The translations under genes were made by a program, and so were the position numbers. Positions 1 to 5,184 of a stretch of 5,218 bases of DNA are shown here, piece after piece. The DNA comes from Planctomycetota bacterium (GTDB lineage Bacteria > Planctomycetota > Phycisphaerae > WQYP01): assembly GCA_021852225.1 (NCBI GenBank), contig JAJZOA010000108.1, positions 1 through 5,218 on the forward strand, given 5' to 3'. The stretch's first letter is position 1, and the number at the start of each line of letters is the position of its first letter. A model generated the notes under the pieces. It did not search any database. It was given only the letters and a program-made list of their open reading frames with translations, and was not told where the DNA came from.

Positions 1-514
1 CTGGGCGAAAAAGGCCCTGTGGGATGCAATGCCCCCGTATCAGGGTGGGGGGGATATGATCCGCACGGTGACCTTTGAAAAATCAACATGGAATGAAGTG
101 CCCCATAAATTTGAAGCCGGCACCCCGGACATTGGCGGAGCCATTGCGCTGGGTGCTGCGGTAGATTACATTTCCGCCATTGGCATGGAGCAAATCGCAC
201 AGGCCGAACATGAGCTTCTGACTTACGCTGAAAATAGACTCGGTGCAATCGACGGTCTGCGCATTGTAGGCACCGCGGCCCAAAAGGCGGCCGTCATTTC
301 TTTCATCATCAAGGGCATTCATCCGCACGACATCGGTACAATCCTGGATGGTGAGGGCATCGCGATTCGCACCGGTCATCATTGCTGCCAGCCGGTCATG
401 GATCATTATGGCATTCCAGCCACCGCACGGGCTTCCCTGGCGTTTTATAACACACGGGACGATATTAACCGCCTCGCGGAGGCTCTTGAAAAGGTCAAGG
501 AGGTATTCGCCTGA
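1..514 (+). CDS. sufS: Cysteine desulfurase SufS, C-terminal part (5' end outside window)
   Basis: This PLP enzyme removes sulfur from L-cysteine to give alanine and an enzyme persulfide that feeds Fe-S cluster assembly. The frame is open from base 2, so 170 residues are visible of the usual ~400; the PLP lysine lies outside. Group II (SufS/CsdA) hallmarks are MPPYQGGGDMI, PHKFEAGTPDIGGAI, and the active loop RTGHHCCQP with the catalytic Cys at 383-385. The conserved Arg of ARASLAFYNT is at 428-430. A His at 326-328 (HPHD), 19 residues before the catalytic Cys, matches by spacing and context the B. subtilis SufS His that swaps onto the SufU zinc, which agrees with sufU lying next door. The residue after the catalytic Cys is a second Cys, where Ala is common. 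The TGA stop shares one base with the sufU ATG, and the sufU SD lies inside this gene, so translational coupling is likely. Assignment is secure; only the N-terminus is missing. Confidence 0.97.
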   Translation, partial: WAKKALWDAMPPYQGGGDMIRTVTFEKSTWNEVPHKFEAGTPDIGGAIALGAAVDYISAIGMEQIAQAEHELLTYAENRLGAIDGLRIVGTAAQKAAVISFIIKGIHPHDIGTILDGEGIAIRTGHHCCQPVMDHYGIPATARASLAFYNTRDDINRLAEALEKVKEVFA

Positions 515-975
515 TGTCCGACCTTCGCGATCTTTACCAGCAGACTATTCTGGACCACACGAAACGGCCCCGGAATTTTCATGAACTCACGGATGCCAAT
601 CACCGCGCCAATGGCCACAATCCGCTTTGCGGCGACAAACTGACGGTTTATCTGAAAATCCACAATGATATTATTCAGGATGCTGGCTTTGTCGGTGCCG
701 GCTGCGCCATATCCACCGCGTCGGCATCCATGATGACCGAGATGATTAAAGGCAAACGGGTCGCCGAAATTGCTCCTTTATTTGAGAATTTTCACTCTCT
801 GGTGACGGCACCCGTTGACATGGAACCGGACGAACAACGACTCGAAGCCCTGGATAAACTGGCCGTATTTTCCGGCGTGCGCGAGTTTCCGGTGCGCGTT
901 AAATGCGCCACGCTGGCGTGGCATACGCTTCAAGCGGCGCTCAAAGATGTAGGCGGGCCGGTCAGCACCGAATAG
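514..975 (+). CDS. sufU: SufU-type Zn-dependent sulfurtransferase / Fe-S assembly protein
   Basis: A 153-residue IscU-fold protein that accepts persulfide sulfur from SufS and passes it to the SUF scaffold. The three ligand cysteines are C39 (NPLCGD, with D41), C64 (GAGCAIS) and C131 (VKCATLAWHTL). The 67-residue gap between the second and third Cys is longer than in IscU (about 43), the insertion that marks SufU, and the IscU LPPVK motif is absent. This points to the zinc-bound transferase rather than a housekeeping scaffold. The start is fixed by AAGGAGG at 497-503, ten bases before the ATG, and by the TGATG overlap with sufS. The partner desulfurase keeps the zinc-swapping His, so the two form a matched pair. 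The next gene begins 41 bases after the TAG with its own SD. Confidence 0.95.
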   Translation: MSDLRDLYQQTILDHTKRPRNFHELTDANHRANGHNPLCGDKLTVYLKIHNDIIQDAGFVGAGCAISTASASMMTEMIKGKRVAEIAPLFENFHSLVTAPVDMEPDEQRLEALDKLAVFSGVREFPVRVKCATLAWHTLQAALKDVGGPVSTE

Positions 976-1016
976 CGCCCGCATTAGACCAATGCTCCAG
1001 AATCAAGGATGTTGTC

Positions 1017-1721
1017 ATGCCCATTTCAATTTCTGAACTTGCCGCCGTCGAAATACGGAAAATTATTGCCGATCAGGGGCTTTCCGCGGCCACAGTGCTG
1101 CGTGTCGGCATTAAAGGCCGCAATGCCAGTGGCTTTAATTACACGCTGGACCTGACCGAAGGTAAAAAGGATGATGACATTGCCGGTGAATCGCACGGCA
1201 TTCCAGTCGTCTGCGATCCGACAAGTTTTCCAAGTCTGGATGGTACGGAAATTGACTTCAAGGACGAACCGGGATCTCGCGGCTTTATCTTCAAAAACCC
1301 GCACGCGGTCAAACTGCCGGTGCGGCCCGCCCAGACCACTGCCCCCGCGAGCGGCGTTCACACCGAAGATGACGGCAGTTCCCCCAAAGGTGTCAGTATC
1401 ACCGACGCCTTAAATAACAAGGTGATGGAATCGCAGATTATCGAAAAACTGCGCGGCATTTTTGACCCGGAAATTCCAGTAAACATTTATGACCTTGGGC
1501 TGATTTACCGGATTGATATTTCCACCGCCAGAGACGTGGTAATTGATATGACGCTGACCGCCCCGGGCTGTCCCGTGGCGGGGACCATGCCGCCTTCCGT
1601 GCAACAGGCTGTCCAAAGTGTGGAAGATGTGGCCAGCGCTAAAGTGAATCTGATTTGGGATCCACCATGGACCAAAGACCGCATGTCCGATGCGGCCATG
1701 CTGCAGCTTGGCATGTTCTGA
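1017..1721 (+). CDS. Fusion of a cysteine-less A-type carrier (IscA-like) domain with a SufT (DUF59) domain
   Basis: A 234-residue protein with two Fe-S assembly domains. Residues 1-98 follow the A-type carrier (IscA/SufA/ErpA) pattern: N-terminal helix ISELAAVEIRKII, LRVGIKG, SGFNYTLDL, DPTSFPSLDGTEIDF, then GFIFKNPHA. None of the three family ligand cysteines is kept: the GCSG cysteine is A37 (NASG), and the C-terminal CGCG is replaced by VKLPV. The only Cys here is C66, where the family usually has Val. Residues 103-134 are a Pro/Ala/Thr/Ser/Asp-rich linker. Residues 135-234 are a SufT/MIP18-like domain with DPEIPVNIYDLGLIY, the conserved Cys in TAPGCPVAGT (C185), and the C-terminal signature WDPPWT-x4-MSD with a LGMF end. 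SufT-type proteins act late, in Fe-S protein maturation. The start is ATG 1017, with AAGGA at 1005-1009; the frame stays open to 903, but that would overlap sufU. I infer that the first domain is structural or a docking module. Domain calls are firm; function is inferred. Confidence 0.9.
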   Translation: MPISISELAAVEIRKIIADQGLSAATVLRVGIKGRNASGFNYTLDLTEGKKDDDIAGESHGIPVVCDPTSFPSLDGTEIDFKDEPGSRGFIFKNPHAVKLPVRPAQTTAPASGVHTEDDGSSPKGVSITDALNNKVMESQIIEKLRGIFDPEIPVNIYDLGLIYRIDISTARDVVIDMTLTAPGCPVAGTMPPSVQQAVQSVEDVASAKVNLIWDPPWTKDRMSDAAMLQLGMF

Positions 1722-1742
1722 AATTTCCATTAACAGCCAAGC
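1706..1742. terminator. Imperfect hairpin at convergent gene ends, possible bidirectional terminator
   Basis: GCTTGGC (1706-1712) pairs with GCCAAGC (1736-1742), and TGTT (1714-1717) pairs with AACA (1732-1735). This gives 11 base pairs with one bulged A and a 14-base loop. The left arm lies in the last codons of the IscA*-SufT gene, and the loop contains its stop. Seen from the other strand, the hairpin begins 18 bases after the cobA-hemD stop. Neither side has a T-run, so it is not a textbook intrinsic terminator. It may instead stabilise both 3' ends or slow polymerase between converging genes. Confidence 0.4.
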
Positions 1743-1760
1743 CTTACACGACGGAATCTG

Positions 1761-3437
1761 TTAAACTCTGATTGAGGCACACGCCGCATGCAAAGCCCGA
1801 ACCATTCCGGGAATATCGTGCTCCGCGGCCTCCAGCGCCGGTTCCCACCCTAGTTTGCGCATGGCCGCCGACGTCATCGGCCCTATCGAAAGCCGCTGGC
1901 ATTTTTGCACCATCGCCCGCTGCGGTGCCGAAAGCATTGCATGCAAATTTTCCGCCGTTGATGCGCTGGTAAAAGTAATCCAGTTCAGTGAACCGGCTTC
2001 CAGTGCTTCAATCGCCTTCGGAGCCAGCGCCTCCGGCCGCACTGTTCGGTAAATTGCAATATCCTCCACCACCGCTCCGGCCCGGGTTAATTCCTCCCGC
2101 AGAACAGGTCGCGCAATATCCGCCCGCAAAAGTAAAAACTTCCGCCCTGTAAGTGGTGCTGGTCCGGCGGCTCCGTCGGCGAAACATTTCAGCAATTCCG
2201 CCGCCAGCGCTTCACCCACAAATGTTTCCGGAATAATATCCGCAGAAATTCCGATGGCCCGCAATGCTTCCGCTGTGGCCGGACCAATTGCCGCAACGTG
2301 TCCGGGCCATGCGCGAGAATCCTTTCCCATCGCTTGCAGCCGTTGCCAGGCGGCGTTAACACCATTGGCACTCGTAAACACCACCGCGTTATAGCTGTGC
2401 AGTCTGCCCAGCGCCTGATCTGCGGCAGTGAAATTTTCCGGCGGGGCAAGCTCTACCGTCGGTGCTTCAATCACGCGCGCACCAAGCTGCGAAAGTTGCT
2501 CGGAAAGCCCGCTGGCCTGCAGTCGCGTCCGCGTTACCAGAATGGTCTGTCCAAAAAGCGGGCGGCTTTCAAACCAGTTCAATTCGTCGCGTACCGTCAC
2601 CACCCGCCCGATGATCGTAATGGCCGGAGCGGCAATCTTCGCATCCCGTGCCCCAGCCGCCACGGCCTCCAGTGTGCTGATCAAAGTTTTTTGTACCGCA
2701 TGGGTCGCGCGATGAATCACCGCCGCCGGCGTTTGCGGGTCCATGCCGCCAGCCATCAATTTTGCGGTTATCGCCGGCAGACTTTTAACACCCATATAAA
2801 AAACCAGGGTCCCGCCCAGTTTGGCCAGCGCGGAAAAATCTATCGCCGCGCTCTCCTCATCGGTGCCCGCGGTACCTTCCTGCAAATGCCCGGTCACAAA
2901 GGTGACAGTGCTGGTAAAATCCCGGTGGGTCACAGGAATGCCCGCATAGGCTGGCCCGGCTATTCCAGCAGTTATGCCAGGAATGACCTGAAAAGGAATG
3001 CCCGCCCGCTTAAGTATCTGCCCTTCTTCGCCACCGCGGCCAAACACAAAAGGATCGCCGCCCTTCAGCCGCACCACGCATCGCCTCGCACCATCCGGCC
3101 GCCTCGCCGCCAGTTTTTCTGCCAGTTGTACAAGCAGACCGTTTATTTCATCCTGCGTAAGCGTATGAACTCCGGCGGATTTCCCAGCATAAATCATTTC
3201 CGCGTCCGGCGGGCAATATCGCAGCAGGTCTGGATTGGCAAGGTTGTCATACACCACCGCCGCCGCACAGCCCAGCACGCGCGCACCGGCCACGGTAATC
3301 AGACCCACATCCCCCGGGCCGGCACCCACCAGATACACCAGTGGACGGCCGCAGTCGGCCGCCGAAGATATTCCGGCATCCATGGAAAATGGTGTGGGCT
3401 TCAATAAGTCGTCCGCCGGTATTTTTGACTCCGCCAT
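1761..3437 (-). CDS. cobA/hemD: Fused uroporphyrinogen-III C-methyltransferase / uroporphyrinogen-III synthase
   Basis: A bifunctional tetrapyrrole enzyme of 558 residues. The HemD part cyclises hydroxymethylbilane to uroporphyrinogen III; the CobA (SUMT) part uses two SAM to make precorrin-2 for siroheme or cobalamin. SUMT spans about residues 33-290: the SAM-binding GAGPGD at 38-43, YDNL at 63-66, RLKGGDPFVFGRGGEE at 123-138, PGITAGIAGPAYAGIPVTHR at 153-172, and IIGRVV at 275-280. HemD spans about 296-558, with ILVTRT (299-304), VVFTSANGVNA (352-362), IGPAT (384-388), ITFTSAS (487-493) and SIGPMTSAA (517-525). Roughly 30 weakly conserved residues precede the SUMT domain. ATG at 3437 is chosen over an in-frame TTG at 3449, because AGGA lies directly against the TTG but 12 bases before the ATG; the start remains somewhat uncertain. 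No CysG-type dehydrogenase/ferrochelatase domain is fused, so precorrin-2 oxidation must be encoded elsewhere. It starts 70 bases after the upstream hydrolase gene, probably in the same operon. Confidence 0.95.
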   Translation of the reverse strand: MAESKIPADDLLKPTPFSMDAGISSAADCGRPLVYLVGAGPGDVGLITVAGARVLGCAAAVVYDNLANPDLLRYCPPDAEMIYAGKSAGVHTLTQDEINGLLVQLAEKLAARRPDGARRCVVRLKGGDPFVFGRGGEEGQILKRAGIPFQVIPGITAGIAGPAYAGIPVTHRDFTSTVTFVTGHLQEGTAGTDEESAAIDFSALAKLGGTLVFYMGVKSLPAITAKLMAGGMDPQTPAAVIHRATHAVQKTLISTLEAVAAGARDAKIAAPAITIIGRVVTVRDELNWFESRPLFGQTILVTRTRLQASGLSEQLSQLGARVIEAPTVELAPPENFTAADQALGRLHSYNAVVFTSANGVNAAWQRLQAMGKDSRAWPGHVAAIGPATAEALRAIGISADIIPETFVGEALAAELLKCFADGAAGPAPLTGRKFLLLRADIARPVLREELTRAGAVVEDIAIYRTVRPEALAPKAIEALEAGSLNWITFTSASTAENLHAMLSAPQRAMVQKCQRLSIGPMTSAAMRKLGWEPALEAAEHDIPGMVRALHAACASIRV

Positions 3438-3507
3438 AGCTGACTGCAATCCTGTTGATATTTGTTTGCTGCGCCGCGGATCCGCATCGCGGCCTGAATG
3501 CTGCCCC

Positions 3508-4188
3508 TTAAAGCATAAAAGATCCGCCCGGTTTAAGCACTACGGGCGTAATCCCTTTTTGCGCCAACTGCTTGCCAAACGCCTCACCATCCTGCGTTAT
3601 CGGAGGATAAGTATTGTAATGTATCGGCAGCACGTGCCGCGCCTTAAGCATATCCGCAGCCATCAGCGCCTCCCGCGGCCCCATGGTATAAAAATCACCA
3701 ATCGGCAGACAAGCCAGATCAATCGACCAGAGTTTCCCAATCAGAGCCATATCACCGAACAGGGCCGTATCACCGGCAAAATAAATAATCTTGCCCCCAA
3801 TTTCCACAACCCAGCCCGCGGGCACGCCGCCGGGGCTTCCATCCGGAAAAGTGCTGGTGTGAATGGCGAAAGTCATGCTGGCACGGCCGAAGGGAAAATT
3901 TCCTCCTCCCCCGATATTCATGCCCACGGCTTTCACCTGCCGTTTGGAAAAATATTCCGACATTTCAAAATTAGCTAGAACGGTGGCACCGGTCCGTCGA
4001 GCAATACGCACCGCATCATCGGTATGGTCAAAATGGGCGTGGCTTAACAGAATAAAGGTCGGATCAGCCGAATCGCTGCGCACATCCGAAATGGGATTCT
4101 GGTCATAAAATGGATCAAACTGCAATCGATGCACATCGCTGTGAATTTCCAGATTGGAGTGACCGTGGTAAATGATTTTCACTGACAT
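3508..4188 (-). CDS. UPF0173 family metal-dependent hydrolase (metallo-beta-lactamase fold)
   Basis: A 226-residue protein, the normal length for UPF0173, probably a cytoplasmic metal-dependent hydrolase; the physiological substrate is not established. Family features in order: an N-terminal YHGHSN (7-12), the metal-binding HAHFDH (H50, H52, D54, H55), H110 in AIHTST, FAGDTALF with D140, LPIGDFYTMGP (161-171), and PIHYNT with H190. No signal peptide is evident. ATG 4188 is preferred because GGAG at 4195-4198 lies six bases upstream and the family core begins at once (KIIYHGHSN). The frame stays open to 4533, and a GTG at 4344 overlaps the upstream gene's stop as GTGA, which would add 52 residues. 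That extension is Trp/Arg/Cys-rich and unlike the family, so I reject it as less likely. It lies between small membrane and hypothetical ORFs and cobA-hemD in an apparent leftward operon, but I see no clear biochemical link to tetrapyrroles. Confidence 0.93.
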   Translation of the reverse strand: MSVKIIYHGHSNLEIHSDVHRLQFDPFYDQNPISDVRSDSADPTFILLSHAHFDHTDDAVRIARRTGATVLANFEMSEYFSKRQVKAVGMNIGGGGNFPFGRASMTFAIHTSTFPDGSPGGVPAGWVVEIGGKIIYFAGDTALFGDMALIGKLWSIDLACLPIGDFYTMGPREALMAADMLKARHVLPIHYNTYPPITQDGEAFGKQLAQKGITPVVLKPGGSFML

Positions 4189-4340
4189 AGGCGTCTCCAA
4201 AGTCCAGGGTGCGACGACGCGCCGCGACCCGTCGCCTACCATAATAGGCCCCCATTCCAGACGCCGCCACCATATCCACCGGCCAAGGCCGCCGGCATGG
4301 CAACAGCGCCGGCCAGCACACAGGCACGTGCGAGCCGCCT
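4189..4340 (-). other. Spacer with a signal-peptide-like reading frame (possible remnant)
   Basis: This is the 152-base gap between the small membrane gene and the hydrolase. In the same frame as the membrane gene, immediately after its TGA (4341-4343), a further 34 codons run to a TAG at 4236-4238. They contain RRLARACVLAGAV followed by AMPAALAGGYGGG, which resembles a basic-hydrophobic signal peptide with an Ala-rich cleavage region and a glycine-rich mature start. There is no ATG at its head and the peptide ends at once, so it is not called as a gene. It may be the wreck of a small secreted protein, a TGA-interrupted extension of the membrane gene, or chance. Confidence 0.2.
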
Positions 4341-4598
4341 TCACGTCAGCCGGCCTTTCCCAATAAAACCAACGCGCATACCACCCTTGCGCAATTTCGC
4401 GAGGCACCGCTGAAGAAAAAAAAGGAGGAAAATGAAGCCCATCCGCGGAACCAACAGTAATCCAACAAAAGCCCACGGGAGAAAAAGTCTGCTGTCGCGC
4501 GCCAGCCGATAGCCAGCCAGAAAAGTCGCCCAACCGAGAATTACATCAAAAACCGGAAGCACCTCAGACCCAGGCGGACCAAACAAACAATCTGACAC
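4341..4598 (-). CDS. Small hypothetical membrane protein
   Basis: An 85-residue ORF if started at the GTG at 4598. I recognise no family. Hydrophobic stretches lie at about residues 12-30 (VLPVFDVILGWATFLAG) and 38-63 (LFLPWAFVGLLLV, PR, MGFIFLLFFL), followed by a basic tail (RCLAKLRKGG). This suggests a two-pass or re-entrant inner-membrane protein, with the Pro-Arg at 51-52 possibly splitting the second stretch. The GTG lies 7 bases after the stop of the 48-codon ORF, and a weak SD (GAGG, 4612-4615) is 13 bases upstream, consistent with translational coupling. A longer version from ATG 4715 would add 39 residues and overlap the upstream ORF in another frame; its added part is Pro/Arg/Cys-rich and less protein-like. 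The hydrophobic pattern supports coding; the exact start is uncertain. Confidence 0.5.
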   Translation of the reverse strand: MSDCLFGPPGSEVLPVFDVILGWATFLAGYRLARDSRLFLPWAFVGLLLVPRMGFIFLLFFLQRCLAKLRKGGMRVGFIGKGRLT

Positions 4599-4605
4599 AA
4601 TCGCG

Positions 4606-4752
4606 CTATTGCCTCGCCAGCAGCGCGGTGGCCTCGGACACGGGTGTCCAGACCGGCTGATCGGAAAGGGCAGGGGGATCGCACCCGCTGCCATCAACTC
4701 CTTCACCGGCAACATGACCTGGGCACAGCGGCGGATTTTCCGAAGCAGTCAT
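4606..4752 (-). CDS. Small hypothetical protein (48 codons), possible first gene of the leftward operon
   Basis: ATG 4752 has GGAG (4761-4764) eight bases upstream, an ideal placement, and runs 48 codons to TAG at 4606-4608. The peptide begins MTASENPPLCPGHVAGEG and ends SEATALLARQ. It has no hydrophobic segment; C10, H13 and C24 are present, but no full zinc-ribbon pattern is visible. I do not recognise it. The next ORF (membrane protein) starts 7 bases after its stop. A single-base shift near 4608 would join the two into one protein with a soluble head and a membrane tail, so a frameshift in one gene is an alternative to two coupled genes. Confidence rests on the SD and the spacing. Confidence 0.4.
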   Translation of the reverse strand: MTASENPPLCPGHVAGEGVDGSGCDPPALSDQPVWTPVSEATALLARQ

Positions 4753-4777
4753 CTGCGAAACTCCACAGATTTATATT

Positions 4778-4806
4778 TTTATATTAAATCCGTCCACACT
4801 TCTTCA
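4778..4806 (-). promoter_or_regulatory. Weak candidate promoter for the leftward operon
   Basis: On the minus strand TATAAA (4783-4778) lies 17 bases after TGAAGA (4806-4801, 3 of 6 to the -35 consensus), and transcription would begin just before the SD of the 48-codon ORF. A second TATAAA occurs at 4775-4770. The surrounding AT-rich patch has inverted arms GATTTA (4768-4773) and TAAATC (4785-4790), which could be an operator or just AT-rich promoter DNA. The -35 is poor. Confidence 0.22.
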
Positions 4807-4896
4807 TAACTGTTCCCGAATTTCTGTTGCACCAGTCGCAACGCTCCAAATGCCCGGATTCGCTATTGTCCGCAGTGTCATGTTATTCATAATCGC

Positions 4897-4924
4897 TTGA
4901 CATTGCCTCATCCTCCATTATATT
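4897..4924 (+). promoter_or_regulatory. Sigma70-like promoter, rightward
   Basis: A perfect -35 TTGACA (4897-4902) and a -10 TATATT (4919-4924, 5 of 6) are separated by 16 bases. The predicted transcript starts near 4931. It is the best promoter match in the window, and no long ORF lies immediately downstream; instead there is a hairpin-plus-T8 terminator about 100 bases on. Confidence 0.6.
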
Positions 4925-4967
4925 GATGCAAACAGGAGCTGCTTCTTTGGCGGCACATAGGTGATTT

Positions 4968-5000
4968 ATGACCACAATTCTATCCATCTCAATTGCTTAA
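4968..5000 (+). CDS. Possible leader peptide MTTILSISIA
   Basis: A 10-codon ORF with AGGTGA (4959-4964) just upstream of ATG, ending in TAA 27 bases before the terminator stem. Three Ile, two Thr and one Leu in ten residues recall branched-chain or threonine operon leader peptides, and the position between a strong promoter and a terminator is right for one. The peptide is short, the residue run is not long, and no biosynthetic gene is visible downstream, so this could be chance. Confidence 0.2.
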   Translation: MTTILSISIA

Positions 5001-5026
5001 CCTGGGCTTGGTATCGCAGTAGATTG

Positions 5027-5053
5027 CGTGCGCATCGCACGGCCATTTTTTTT
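5027..5053 (+). terminator. Intrinsic terminator (6-bp hairpin plus T8)
   Basis: CGTGCG (5027-5032), loop CAT and CGCACG (5036-5041) form a perfect GC-rich hairpin, followed four bases later by eight T (5046-5053). GGCCA (5041-5045) and TGGCC (5055-5059) flank the T-run and could form an alternative stem, which would hide the T-run. It would end transcripts from the promoter at 4897. Confidence 0.6.
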
Positions 5054-5148
5054 GTGGCCTGAATCGCGAGCCGTATCGTCGCCGCCGTCTTCGCGCAACC
5101 GAAGCCCTTGATGTTGCAGCCTAACCAGCATTGATTTTTATTAACCCA

Positions 5149-5170
5149 GGCGCAGCGTTAATGCTGCGCC
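5149..5170 (+). repeat. Perfect 8-bp inverted repeat (hairpin) ahead of a candidate SD
   Basis: GGCGCAGC (5149-5156) and GCTGCGCC (5163-5170) flank a 6-base loop (GTTAAT). No T-run follows on the plus strand, and on the minus strand the stem is followed by A-rich sequence, so it is not an intrinsic terminator. It sits 3 bases before GGAGA (5174-5178) and could control translation of the next gene or protect a 5' end. Confidence 0.5.
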
Positions 5171-5184
5171 GTCGGAGAATAATT

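Larger units (their letters stand above)
4931..5053 (+). ncRNA. Candidate small RNA or attenuated leader transcript
   Basis: The interval runs from the predicted start of the 4897-4924 promoter to the end of the T8 run, about 120 bases, the size of a bacterial sRNA or a leader. It contains only a 10-codon ORF. ATCGCA occurs twice: at 5013-5018, before the terminator, and at 5034-5039, reaching into its 3' arm. TGCG of the 5' arm (5029-5032) could therefore pair with either copy, a minimal 4-bp terminator/antiterminator switch. No known RNA family is recognised. Whether it is a free-standing sRNA or the leader of the gene suspected at 5185 cannot be decided here. Confidence 0.33.
4753..5184. 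other. Gene-poor intergenic region carrying regulatory signals
   Basis: These 432 bases contain no convincing protein gene on either strand. They hold an AT-rich patch just before the leftward ORF (4768-4790, with GATTTA/TAAATC arms), a short inverted repeat GTTGC/GCAAC, and a rightward promoter at 4897-4924. A 10-codon ORF at 4968, a hairpin-T8 terminator at 5027-5053 and a second strong hairpin at 5149-5170 follow. Several short overlapping frames on the minus strand between 4779 and 4903 look partly protein-like, but each is broken by a stop or lacks a start. Confidence 0.7.

Noticed and set aside
903..1016. Upstream extension of the IscA*-SufT frame to an ATG at 903
   Set aside because: It overlaps sufU by 73 bases, adds a non-homologous sequence, and lacks the well-placed AAGGA seen before ATG 1017, where the family N-terminus begins.
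2298..3407. 369-codon open frame on the plus strand
   Set aside because: It lies wholly antisense to cobA-hemD, is Arg/His-rich and has no recognisable motifs, as expected of a shadow frame in GC-rich coding DNA.
3438..3449. TTG start four codons upstream for cobA-hemD
   Set aside because: The purine-rich AGGA touches the TTG with no spacing. The ATG at 3437 is a better codon, though its spacing is long, so some doubt stays.
3473..3493. Inverted repeat GCCGCG/CGCGGC between the hydrolase and cobA-hemD
   Set aside because: A 6-bp stem with 9-base loop and no T-run; it includes a common GC palindrome (GCGGATCCGC) and is not convincing as a terminator.
3235..3978. 247-codon open frame on the plus strand
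   Set aside because: Antisense to the ends of two well-supported genes, with low-complexity basic composition and no family motif.
4189..4533. Hydrolase start at ATG 4533 (341 residues)
   Set aside because: The extra 115 residues are out of frame with the membrane ORF they overlap, rich in Trp, Cys and Arg, and unlike UPF0173, which starts at the ATG 4188 position.
4886..4916. Minus-strand GGAGG with ATG at 4903 (MSSDYE, then stop)
   Set aside because: The SD spacing is ideal, but the frame closes after six codons and the continuation beyond the TAA has no recognisable protein.
4917..4922. Exact TATAAT on the minus strand
   Set aside because: No acceptable -35 lies 16-18 bases upstream, and it sits within the stronger plus-strand promoter, whose -10 overlaps it.
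4961..5062. 33-codon GTG ORF overlapping the candidate leader peptide
   Set aside because: It has no SD at workable spacing and reads through the terminator hairpin and T-run.
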